Below are positions 14,996 through 20,682 of a stretch of DNA of 20,682 nucleotides, in pieces. Source of the stretch: a virus. Position 1 is the first letter of the stretch; each line of letters begins with the position of its first letter. The notes below the pieces were generated by a model. That model searched no databases. It was not told where the DNA came from and saw only the letters and a list, made by a program, of their open reading frames with translations. The stretch is taken from positions 1 to 20,682 of IMG/VR virus record IMGVR_UViG_3300020204_004736; one strand, 5' to 3'. The position numbers were made by a program, and so were the translations under genes.

Positions 14996-15004
14996 GGCGT
15001 GCTG

Positions 15005-15814
15005 CTACCTTTCAGGGATGCTTCCAATTAGCGCGAGCGGCTGGTACTGAACCCCAACCTCTTGCGAGAATTTACCGAAGTCTATATACGAAGACGAATT
15101 AAGCCAAGACGTTTTTATCTCTTCTTTGGTTGACGGCAATTTTGGGCTTGCTCCAGGTATATCGCCATGACCATACCAAGACAAATATGCGTATCTTGTT
15201 CCGTTTGTTACTGGGTAAATTTCGTGGCACCCAATAAAGTTTGATGGATATACCAGAATTCGTCCGTAAATTCCTGGAACGGAAATACCCCAAGGTCTAA
15301 ATCCGGTTTGTCCGCCAGTGAATTCATCATTGAGCGTAATCGTGCAGGTTAACGTATTGCACACTGGTTGCTGATTCAACGGCGTAAAGTTGTCATTTCC
15401 GTATGGAATCGATGCATCAGAATGTGGACCCATTGAATGGCCTTCGTCGTACCGAATCATATACCCACGAGTTTTCCATCTAATTGATGTCATTGCGGTT
15501 GGAAATTGTCTGCAATACATAACGACGGCATCGTATATGGCTTTTTCTAGGCTTGAAATTGTTGCCACATTTTCTTGCGATATTCCATTGAACATTGTGT
15601 TTACATAGCGCAATGGAGCAATATCACGATGCTGCTGCTGGTCATGCTCATATCCCCCGCTATTCAAAACTCTGCCATGTTCATCTGTCTCATAGCCTTC
15701 TGGGGCGACATTCTGTTCAATGTCAGAAATCAGTCGCTGAACATCAGTGCGACTTGCCTCAATCAATCCATCAAACATCATTATCCCATTGCCAAGATGA
15801 GCTATTTTGCGCAT
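15005..15814 (-). CDS. Fe(II)/2OG-dependent oxygenase, P4H-like (269 aa)
   Basis: Catalytic residues are complete: H131 and D133 in GPHSDAS, H197 in IGCHEIYPV and R207 in TRYAYLSWYGHG. MYCRQFP (99-105) and IRWKTRGYMIRYDEGHSMG (111-129) precede the first ligands as in the related genes of this block, and LNDEFTGGQTGF is the strand pair between ligands. The start ATG is one base after the stop of the upstream oxygenase (TGAcATG), so translation is coupled. The N-terminal region (LGNGIMMFDGLIEASRTDV) matches the 'gGi-lFknai' start shared by its neighbours. The C-terminal 50 residues end with a short tail without motif. Enzyme class is clear, substrate unknown. Confidence 0.85.
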   Translation of the reverse strand: MRKIAHLGNGIMMFDGLIEASRTDVQRLISDIEQNVAPEGYETDEHGRVLNSGGYEHDQQQHRDIAPLRYVNTMFNGISQENVATISSLEKAIYDAVVMYCRQFPTAMTSIRWKTRGYMIRYDEGHSMGPHSDASIPYGNDNFTPLNQQPVCNTLTCTITLNDEFTGGQTGFRPWGISVPGIYGRILVYPSNFIGCHEIYPVTNGTRYAYLSWYGHGDIPGASPKLPSTKEEIKTSWLNSSSYIDFGKFSQEVGVQYQPLALIGSIPER

Positions 15815-15815
15815 G

Positions 15816-16712
15816 TCAGAATCCGGCTCGAACCAGCGCGAAAGCTAGCGAGCTGCGGTCGTAGTTGTTTATTTCAAGATACTCGCGGAAATCTTCCCTA
15901 AGTGTAGGCATATAAACGTTTGTCGCTACTTGGGCTAGGTCTGGTTCTTTTATTGGGTCGACGATTGCTTCATTGTATTGAATATTGGGACTCCCATGTG
16001 AATACCATCCAAGATAGCTGTAGCGGGAACCACGCGTTACGGCGGTCACCTGATGTGAAGCAATAAAATTGGATGGGAACATTAAAATGTCTCCCTTTTT
16101 GGGCAAATAAGTTATCTCCAAACCATCAAATACGTGGTGGCCACCACTAAAAGAATTATTAGTGACAACATCTATGTCGTCTGTGCAATCGTTGAAATAC
16201 ACAATACACGACACAGTGTTTCTGGTGGCCAGTTGGTCTGATGGCTCAGGGAACCCATAAACATAGTCAGCACTTGTATCGGAATGCACGCCTAGGTACT
16301 GAGAGTTTTGTGCTTCATATCGAACAATATGTCCTTTCACTTTCCACCAAATATTTTTATATGCAAGAGGAAATTTTGCCAGATATTGAAGCAAGTATGT
16401 ATCTTTTGATTTCTCTAGAACATTTAAAAACTCTTTGATTTGTGGGTCTTTTCTTTGATGTGCAGAAGAGCACCTCCCCGGCATTGCCATGAAAGTGTCA
16501 TCGCTAAATATGTAGCCGCTTTTATTTATTAGCGCTGGTTTTCCTGTTTCTGGATGTACGGTTGGCGTGTACATATCCGCGACATCCTCGCCAACCAATT
16601 TCTCTACTGTGCGATATGTCCATTCCCAGTCGAGAGTTATTGCGTTTTTGAATAAACATACACCAGACCCAAGATGCTCCATGGCTGAGCTATTAAACTC
16701 TGTAGTGGTCAT
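15816..16712 (-). CDS. Fe(II)/2OG-dependent oxygenase, P4H-like (298 aa)
   Basis: AGGAG at 16725-16721 (- strand) is eight bases before the ATG, which lies inside the 3' end of the upstream gene (20-base overlap). Ligands: H143 and D145 in LGVHSDTSADY; H220 in IASHQVTAV; R230 in SRYSYLGWYSHG. LGSGVCLFKNAI at the N-terminus and IWWKVKGHIVRYEAQ before the first ligand match the paralogues at 12326 and 16693. VYFNDCTDDIDVVTNNSFSGGHHVFDG is the inter-ligand segment, longer than in the 269-residue neighbour. Distinctive feature: residues 50-85 contain a Pro/Cys/His-rich insert (HPETGKPALINKSG, then MPGRCSSAH). Substrate unknown. Confidence 0.85.
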   Translation of the reverse strand: MTTTEFNSSAMEHLGSGVCLFKNAITLDWEWTYRTVEKLVGEDVADMYTPTVHPETGKPALINKSGYIFSDDTFMAMPGRCSSAHQRKDPQIKEFLNVLEKSKDTYLLQYLAKFPLAYKNIWWKVKGHIVRYEAQNSQYLGVHSDTSADYVYGFPEPSDQLATRNTVSCIVYFNDCTDDIDVVTNNSFSGGHHVFDGLEITYLPKKGDILMFPSNFIASHQVTAVTRGSRYSYLGWYSHGSPNIQYNEAIVDPIKEPDLAQVATNVYMPTLREDFREYLEINNYDRSSLAFALVRAGF

Positions 16713-17517
16713 TGCTTCTACTCCTGTGCATTACAAGATGTGGTGGCGGTGTTTCCCCGTATTTGGCGTTTATGTACTTATCATAGTCTCCCAGAACGCT
16801 CTGGAGCCAAACCTGACCGCCATTGGAACTAGCGGCGGCCTGCGGGTCTATTCCGTGCTTTGCGTCTTCTGAGCCCTGAGCGAACCAAGCAAGATACGAA
16901 TATCTCTTACCTTTGGTTACCTCGTTTATTTGGTGAGCAGCCGTATAGTTGGCTGGAAAAAATACAGCGTCCCCCGCTGAGGGAATGATATCAACATCAG
17001 CATATGGAAAATACATTGACCCGCCATCAAAGTCACTACCTGCTGTATTGAGAAAAATGATGGCACTCACAACATTTCTTGTTGCGTGTTGTTCGTCTGG
17101 AACATTTCCATATTTGTAATTTACGTCATTATCGCAGTGCAATCCAAGAGAGCCACCAGCAGAATATGACAAGATATGTCCGACACTTTTCCACCACAGG
17201 CACGGTAGAAGAGCTGGAAATATTTCTAAGTATTTCAATAAGCAGTCATACAGCACTGCTTCGTATTCGTTATACCAGTCGTCTCCAAGTTTCTGCAAAC
17301 GCAACGGTGCTCGACGCATATCGTCTAAGCCGTATATGAACCCGCCCTCATTGATTGCGTGGATTGGGTTCCCTGATTCATCGTAAACAATCGTGAAGTT
17401 TGATTCAATTGCTTCCTGCTCAAGTCTCAACAACCTGTCTTGCATCTCGGCAAAATTAACCCTGTGTGCATTCTTGAATGTGACTATTCCATACCCGTGA
17501 TTTATTATTTCATTCAT
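16693..17517 (-). CDS. Fe(II)/2OG-dependent oxygenase, P4H-like (274 aa)
   Basis: The ATG forms an ATGA overlap with the stop of the upstream peroxidase-like gene. Ligands: H127 and D129 in LGLHCDNDVNY; H195 in AAHQINEV; R205 in KRYSYLAWFAQG. DCLLKYLEIFP and LWWKSVGHILSYSAGG precede the first ligands and make this the closest relative in the window of the + strand gene at 12326 (which has CLLKYSYRFP, IWWRSRGHVLRYD and GVHNDNDSNY). RNVVSAIIFLNTAGSDFDGGSMYFPYAD is the inter-ligand segment. Hence the same family was duplicated or acquired on both strands. The C-terminus (HVVMHRSRSND-like tail) is short and basic. Substrate unknown. Confidence 0.85.
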   Translation of the reverse strand: MNEIINHGYGIVTFKNAHRVNFAEMQDRLLRLEQEAIESNFTIVYDESGNPIHAINEGGFIYGLDDMRRAPLRLQKLGDDWYNEYEAVLYDCLLKYLEIFPALLPCLWWKSVGHILSYSAGGSLGLHCDNDVNYKYGNVPDEQHATRNVVSAIIFLNTAGSDFDGGSMYFPYADVDIIPSAGDAVFFPANYTAAHQINEVTKGKRYSYLAWFAQGSEDAKHGIDPQAAASSNGGQVWLQSVLGDYDKYINAKYGETPPPHLVMHRSRSNDHYRV

Positions 17518-18131
17518 AGTATTTCGCTAATCACTTCAACTACGGACGGACTGCCGACAGCAACTGCAGGGCCGATTGGTGAATCGCCCCAGTTGAATCT
17601 CCAATAATTTCTTCCAGCTCTATTTGTTAGAAATTTTTCGTAGTTATTTGGAATTCTCATTATCGAGCCTCCGGCAATATTTTGACCTGTAGCAGCCGTT
17701 TTACTCGTGTCTGCAGCGGTGTCATCTACCGCTCTAATTTCATCTCCTCCCAAGTATTTCCAGACTGCATGCTTGGCTGGACCATTTACGTCAACTTTGG
17801 TAGTAATAGGAAAAGTTACAAATGGATAATTTGTTTTTAAATTTTCTAATATCTCCCTGTCCGTACCCTGTTCCATCTCTCCAAACTGATTACATGGATA
17901 ACCTATTACGGCAAAGTTCTTACCCCTGAACATGTCGTGTAGCTGTTGCAATTCATACAAATGTTTTGCAGTTCTGGCCCATGACCAAAGGGGCTTGGTT
18001 TTCGGCAAATACCCAGTTTTGGTTGCAATGTTCACATGTAAACAAACATGACCAAGCAGCGGACCAAGTAAGTCATCTGTGCTTTCGTCAAGAGCACTTA
18101 TCTGTATTTGGTGGACAGAGCCATACGTCAC
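17514..18131 (-). CDS. Glutathione-peroxidase-like protein without the peroxidatic cysteine (205 aa)
   Basis: A GGAGG (18142-18138, - strand) lies six bases before the GTG start, which overlaps the upstream stop as GTGA. The glutathione-peroxidase fold is recognisable: LHVNIATKTGYLP (family NVASKC/UGFTP), VIGYPCNQFGEMEQGTDREI (family LGFPCNQFGGQEPG), FPITTKVDVNG (family FPifaKidVNG), HAVWKYL, and NNYEKFLTNRAGR (family WNFEKFLVDRdG). The catalytic tetrad is mostly lost: T39 for the peroxidatic Cys/Sec, M86 for Gln, N162 for Trp; only N163 remains. C80 of the PCNQF motif is kept. A roughly 11-residue insertion follows the active-site loop. It is therefore unlikely to be a standard peroxidase. 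Possible roles: thiol-binding or scaffold protein, or a redox protein using C80. Its place inside the oxygenase operon suggests a link to iron/oxygen chemistry. Confidence 0.75.
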   Translation of the reverse strand: MTYGSVHQIQISALDESTDDLLGPLLGHVCLHVNIATKTGYLPKTKPLWSWARTAKHLYELQQLHDMFRGKNFAVIGYPCNQFGEMEQGTDREILENLKTNYPFVTFPITTKVDVNGPAKHAVWKYLGGDEIRAVDDTAADTSKTAATGQNIAGGSIMRIPNNYEKFLTNRAGRNYWRFNWGDSPIGPAVAVGSPSVVEVISEIL

Positions 18132-18424
18132 TGCAAGCCTCCATAAACTTCGAATTTTAGCGGTGGATAATTGCCAACTTTTATGATTCCGTTTGAACAG
18201 GTCGAGTCAAACTCCATAGAAATGCTTTCCCTGACTGGAGCGCTAATTTCAACGTCGATAGTCACACGTCCGTCGTTGACGCGATGACTGTCTGCCGTGA
18301 ATGGATATTTATCTAAGCCCGAATCAAACACTCCAGAATTATCATCATTGATACGCAGCCAAAACCTATCTAGCCCAAGTGGCGTACTGATTTTTAGTTC
18401 AGAATTATTGAGATTTTGTATCAT
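18128..18424 (-). CDS. Hypothetical beta-rich protein (98 aa)
   Basis: This small protein overlaps the GTG of the peroxidase-like gene by four bases (GTGA). It is predicted by eye to be mainly beta strands (LDRFWLRINDD, VTIDVEISAPV, GIIKVGNYPPLKFEVYGG), with one Cys and no signal peptide or membrane segment. I recognise no family. No Shine-Dalgarno is visible upstream; instead TGGGCTAG followed by nine A/T-rich bases precedes the ATG, as before the Asp/Asn hydroxylase-like gene at 20493. The tight coupling suggests a joint function with the peroxidase-like protein. Confidence 0.6.
   Translation of the reverse strand: MIQNLNNSELKISTPLGLDRFWLRINDDNSGVFDSGLDKYPFTADSHRVNDGRVTIDVEISAPVRESISMEFDSTCSNGIIKVGNYPPLKFEVYGGLQ
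18138..18142 (-). promoter_or_regulatory. Ribosome binding site deciding a GTG start
   Basis: GGAGG on the - strand, six bases before the GTG of the peroxidase-like gene and inside the end of the preceding gene. It supports the GTG start and the GTGA stop/start overlap. Confidence 0.7.
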
Positions 18425-18433
18425 TTTTAGATT

Positions 18434-18441
18434 CTAGCCCA
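18434..18441 (-). promoter_or_regulatory. TGGGCTAG leader element, nine bases before a start codon
   Basis: The 8-mer TGGGCTAG lies nine bases before the ATG at 18424 and recurs at the same distance before the ATG at 20493. A shorter CTAG-N9-ATG is found at 11686. It may be a promoter or translation-leader element; the role is not known. Confidence 0.3.
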
Positions 18442-18459
18442 TGGTCAAGTCAATATGAG

Positions 18460-19077
18460 CTAATTAACTATGGGCCTTTCTTGGTAGATTGACCAGTCTG
18501 CATTTGGCGCAATATTTGGCTTGACAGGGCTTAGATTCATGCTTATCACAATTCTTGGGATGCTTGAATTGTGCCTCGTGGTCATGTGATTTAGGTATGA
18601 ATTAAAGATTGTAAGCATGCCTTCTTTTGGCTCAATCATCACGGAACTATTCATATATCCACACCAGTTTGCAGAAAATACCAGTGCGGCAGAGCCATCC
18701 GGAACCTGTGGATAATACGATACTGAAAAATACTCTTCCGGATATATGTGGTGTTTTTTGTGATGGCAGTGCGCCATAACGCTTTTACCTTTATCAAGAA
18801 GTATTGCCCATAATTCGTCAATTTGATGGGCGCGTCCACCAACCCTGTCCACTGCGGCAATCACTGCTTTTTCGAGTTTTTCAAACTCTTTGCTTCTTGG
18901 GCATACGGTGTCCTCGTATTGTATAAATCCGCTCCAGTTATACCGCTCATCACCAGACGGCACCGCATATCCATATTCTTGTATTTCATGTACAAGCTTT
19001 TTGTTGTCAATATCATTTAAAATTGTTGTAAATATACCCTGTGTTATGAGGGGTGTGTATGCAAGCTCTTCACTCAT
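18460..19077 (-). CDS. Putative 2OG-Fe(II) oxygenase, PF13759/TIGR02466-like (205 aa)
   Basis: The centre reads MAHCHHKKHH...EEYFSVSYYPQVPDGSAALVF, matching the family in which an HxH/HxD-type motif is followed by a 'sGvyYv--P-gsg-l-F' strand pair. The candidate ligands are H103 and H105 (or H106), H164 in YLNHMTTRHN, and R175 in PRIVISMNL (the family's R-s-s-N ending). The N-terminal half (LWAILLDKGKSV before the motif) fits the 'wani---G--~~~H-H' pattern. The start overlaps the end of the upstream oxygenase by eight bases (ATGAGTGA), so expression is coupled. Whether the His-rich cluster binds iron as in related enzymes is inference, because the acidic ligand is not obvious. Function in this family is unknown in general. 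Confidence 0.6.
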   Translation of the reverse strand: MSEELAYTPLITQGIFTTILNDIDNKKLVHEIQEYGYAVPSGDERYNWSGFIQYEDTVCPRSKEFEKLEKAVIAAVDRVGGRAHQIDELWAILLDKGKSVMAHCHHKKHHIYPEEYFSVSYYPQVPDGSAALVFSANWCGYMNSSVMIEPKEGMLTIFNSYLNHMTTRHNSSIPRIVISMNLSPVKPNIAPNADWSIYQERPIVN

Positions 19078-19741
19078 AGAAAAACTTATCTAACCCAAGT
19101 GCGGTCGGTGGGTTGTTTTTGTGCCACACATTGATAACCATTACTTCGCGTTTTCCGGACTTTGCTGGAGTCGTTGAATGAAGAACATGGCCTGCATCGA
19201 AATTAATAAACCTATTGCCCCTGTACGCAATTCTTTCTCTTTGCTCAATTGGAGAAATGTTGCGGTCAATGCTGTCTCGCTCAAGTATCATTTTTTGTCC
19301 GTCAACCAATACGGACTGATGTATCTCTAGAAATCCACCATCTTTATTATCGCAACCGTACCAAATTCCACCAGCATGTGGTCCAGAAAACGTCTTGGAA
19401 TCCGCGTACAAAAACGTATCTTCGTCGACGTGGACATCCAAATATTGGCCGGGAAGATACGTCCTGGTCCAATATTCAAATCCCAATATCTCATCTTGTC
19501 GCGCTGGGAGTCTATTTTCCCATAGCTCCTTGATTACTCTTTTTTTTAGAGTGTTTGCTTCGGATAACCACCACCCATCCCAAAACATATACGGCGCAAA
19601 ACAACTAGCTTTTTCATCGTGGTAGGAATTTAGCTCTGTTGCTATTTTCTCGCCTGGTCCCATCGATTCAGGGAAAAATAAGCAGTCCCCAAGCACATCA
19701 AGATAGAGATTCCTGCTGATTGCATCGTCCAATATCTGCAT
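19070..19741 (-). CDS. Fe(II)/2OG-dependent oxygenase, divergent P4H-like (223 aa)
   Basis: Ligands can be assigned as H104 and D106 in YLDVHVDEDT, H188 (or H185) in FDAGHVLHSTTPA and R198 in GKREVMVINVW. The preceding FEYWTRTYLPGQ is the usual strand before the motif. The rest of the protein is unlike its neighbours: an unusual acidic/aromatic inter-ligand segment (GPHAGGIWYGCDNKDGGFLEIHQS) and a Trp-rich N-terminal part (MFWDGWWLSEAN). The start is eight bases after the stop of the upstream Asp/Asn-hydroxylase-like gene, and no strong Shine-Dalgarno is visible. The double-stranded beta-helix class is likely; subfamily and substrate are unknown. Confidence 0.75.
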   Translation of the reverse strand: MQILDDAISRNLYLDVLGDCLFFPESMGPGEKIATELNSYHDEKASCFAPYMFWDGWWLSEANTLKKRVIKELWENRLPARQDEILGFEYWTRTYLPGQYLDVHVDEDTFLYADSKTFSGPHAGGIWYGCDNKDGGFLEIHQSVLVDGQKMILERDSIDRNISPIEQRERIAYRGNRFINFDAGHVLHSTTPAKSGKREVMVINVWHKNNPPTALGLDKFFYE

Positions 19742-19749
19742 ACATTCTT

Positions 19750-20493
19750 TTACAACCCTTCGATATCTGGAAAGCGAGCCCTGAGATACGTCATATCAAA
19801 GTCGAAAAACAAAACTAATCTATCTTTGTCTCCGTTGTGTCTGACTGAATGCATATATGGGCGACCGTCTTTAAATGCTAGTATTTTTCCTTCTTCCCAA
19901 GTTCTGCTTTTATCCCCTACTGTCAAAATACATTTTGGGTCATTGATTAATGACAAATGACATCTCATATGTTCATCTGCTCCAAAGTGTGGATTGATTG
20001 TTGTCCCTGGCTTAACCAAGCTGTAGAAAGCTCCAGAACATTGCCCCTCGTCTGCAAACTCATTAACTATTTTATTGAATGTTGGGAATTTTTTTCGAGA
20101 ATCTTCGAGATGTTCTGGAATGGTTCTTTTTGTTTTCCATTTAAGCACTTTACGAATGTAATTAGTATTTGCCCATTGAACATTAATGTCTTCTTTTGGC
20201 ATTGTTCCAGCTGCAAACCCCTCCCATACGCCGTCATGCAATTTTTCATTTCCCTCCCTGGCGCTGTCGGGTGTTGTGGCTTCGCGACTCGACTCTTTAT
20301 CTATTTGTCCGCGGTTAGAAATGGCGAATTTGGGAACCGAAAACCTGGTAATGCTATCAGTCGTATTGTTGTTGTTGTGAGAATCCTGTACAAGGTATTC
20401 ATCCCTTATTTTTATCCAATTTTTTTCAAGTTCAATACATACGGGTATTGTTGAGATTATCTCATCCCAAAACTCTGGAGTTTTATTTTTCAT
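19750..20493 (-). CDS. Aspartyl/asparaginyl beta-hydroxylase-like Fe(II)/2OG oxygenase (247 aa)
   Basis: Residues about 150-232 match the Asp/Asn hydroxylase family (PF05118): FYSLVKPGTTINPHFGADEH (H169), the R177-C-H179 'RcHLsL' motif, CILTVGDKSRTWEEGKILAF with the family's W-eG--~-F, and YMHSVRHNGDKDRLVLFFDF with H215 and R225. Iron in this family is held by two His without the acidic residue, which fits the HFG instead of HxD. The N-terminal 140 residues have no visible motif and include a low-complexity Asn/Thr/Ser segment (40-80) that may be disordered. Family members hydroxylate Asp/Asn in EGF-like domains or related peptides in animals and unknown substrates in bacteria. It is upstream in the - strand operon after a truncated gene at the edge. 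TGGGCTAG-N9-ATG precedes the start. Confidence 0.8.
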   Translation of the reverse strand: MKNKTPEFWDEIISTIPVCIELEKNWIKIRDEYLVQDSHNNNNTTDSITRFSVPKFAISNRGQIDKESSREATTPDSAREGNEKLHDGVWEGFAAGTMPKEDINVQWANTNYIRKVLKWKTKRTIPEHLEDSRKKFPTFNKIVNEFADEGQCSGAFYSLVKPGTTINPHFGADEHMRCHLSLINDPKCILTVGDKSRTWEEGKILAFKDGRPYMHSVRHNGDKDRLVLFFDFDMTYLRARFPDIEGL

Positions 20494-20502
20494 AGAAAAA
20501 TA

Positions 20503-20510
20503 CTAGCCCA
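20503..20510 (-). promoter_or_regulatory. TGGGCTAG leader element, nine bases before a start codon
   Basis: Second copy of the 8-mer, in the short gap between the edge gene and the Asp/Asn-hydroxylase-like gene. Only about 22 bases separate the two genes, and no Shine-Dalgarno is visible. Confidence 0.3.
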
Positions 20511-20515
20511 AAACT

Positions 20516-20682
20516 TCAATTTTTAATGAATACAGTTTGTCCGTAACCGTTCGCTAGGTGGTATGTATAGCCGTCTTGCTCTTTAAGCAAATCATGCATT
20601 CTTGAATATGGGTGAATATGAAAGTCTTCTCTATACAGTTTTGTATTGTGATTTGAACAATCTATCAGCAATGCACCGCCGC
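20516..20682 (-). CDS. C-terminal fragment of an unidentified protein (partial at right edge)
   Basis: An open frame enters from the right edge and ends at TGA 20518-20516, giving 54 residues: it contains LLIDCSNHNTKLY, SRMHDLLKEQDGYTYH and ends in GQTVFIKN. It has the look of a folded C-terminus (helix HDLLKEQ, then a final strand) and is followed by the Asp/Asn-hydroxylase-like gene on the same strand. The tail could belong to a methyltransferase-type protein, but this is only an impression. It is cut by the window edge and cannot be named. Confidence 0.5.
   Translation of the reverse strand, partial: GGALLIDCSNHNTKLYREDFHIHPYSRMHDLLKEQDGYTYHLANGYGQTVFIKN

Noticed and set aside
18437-18475. 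Inverted repeat GCCCAT ... ATGGGC
   Set aside because: Only six base pairs with a 27-base loop, no following T-run on the transcribed strand in the right place; probably chance, although it covers the short gap before the gene at 18424.
19957-20454. 165-codon open frame on the + strand opposite the Asp/Asn-hydroxylase-like gene
   Set aside because: No ribosome binding site, Cys/Phe-rich composition typical of antisense frames, and the - strand gene has clear family motifs.

Overview
The window looks like a piece of the genome of a tailed double-stranded DNA phage with a contractile tail (myovirus type), probably from an environmental, likely aquatic, sample. The evidence is a complete run of baseplate genes in conventional order, very tight packing (most junctions overlap or are under 50 bases), no tRNA or rRNA genes, and an accessory block of iron/2-oxoglutarate (2OG) oxygenases of the kind known from aquatic myophages such as cyanophages. 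The host cannot be fixed from the sequence. An actinobacterial or cyanobacterial host is possible from the style of the fibronectin III and fibre domains, but that is a guess.

Region 1 (1-8408, + strand, A/T-rich) is the tail morphogenesis cassette: the C-terminal part of a tape-measure protein ending in an M15-type peptidase domain, a tube-initiator/LysM-like baseplate protein, a gp27/gpD-like hub, a small OB-fold-like spike-region protein, a gp25-like wedge protein, a gpJ-like wedge protein carrying an inserted fibre-type domain, and a gpI-like protein.

Region 2 (8442-10952, + strand, visibly richer in G/C) holds the host-facing and accessory virion genes: a fibre with a decapeptide-repeat shaft, a fibronectin III + polyproline + cysteine-rich protein that overlaps the fibre gene in the -1 frame, a small unknown protein, an 18-codon micro-ORF and a zinc-ribbon-like protein.

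Region 3 (10952-20682) is dominated by double-stranded beta-helix oxygenases. Three lie on the + strand (one has lost every catalytic residue). On the - strand, running from the right edge back to 13360, are an Asp/Asn beta-hydroxylase-like protein, several prolyl-4-hydroxylase-like 2OG oxygenases, a PF13759-like oxygenase, a glutathione-peroxidase-like protein lacking its peroxidatic cysteine, a beta-hydroxyacid-dehydrogenase-like protein and a PhyH-like oxygenase. In all there are nine apparently intact and one degenerate oxygenase-fold protein in under 10 kb, in two convergent operons whose stop codons overlap.

Working model (inference): the tail genes build the injection machine, the fibre and the polyproline/cysteine-rich protein are displayed on it, and the adjacent hydroxylases modify either these displayed proteins or host surface molecules. 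The polyproline runs directly beside prolyl-hydroxylase-like genes are the most specific hint to a substrate.
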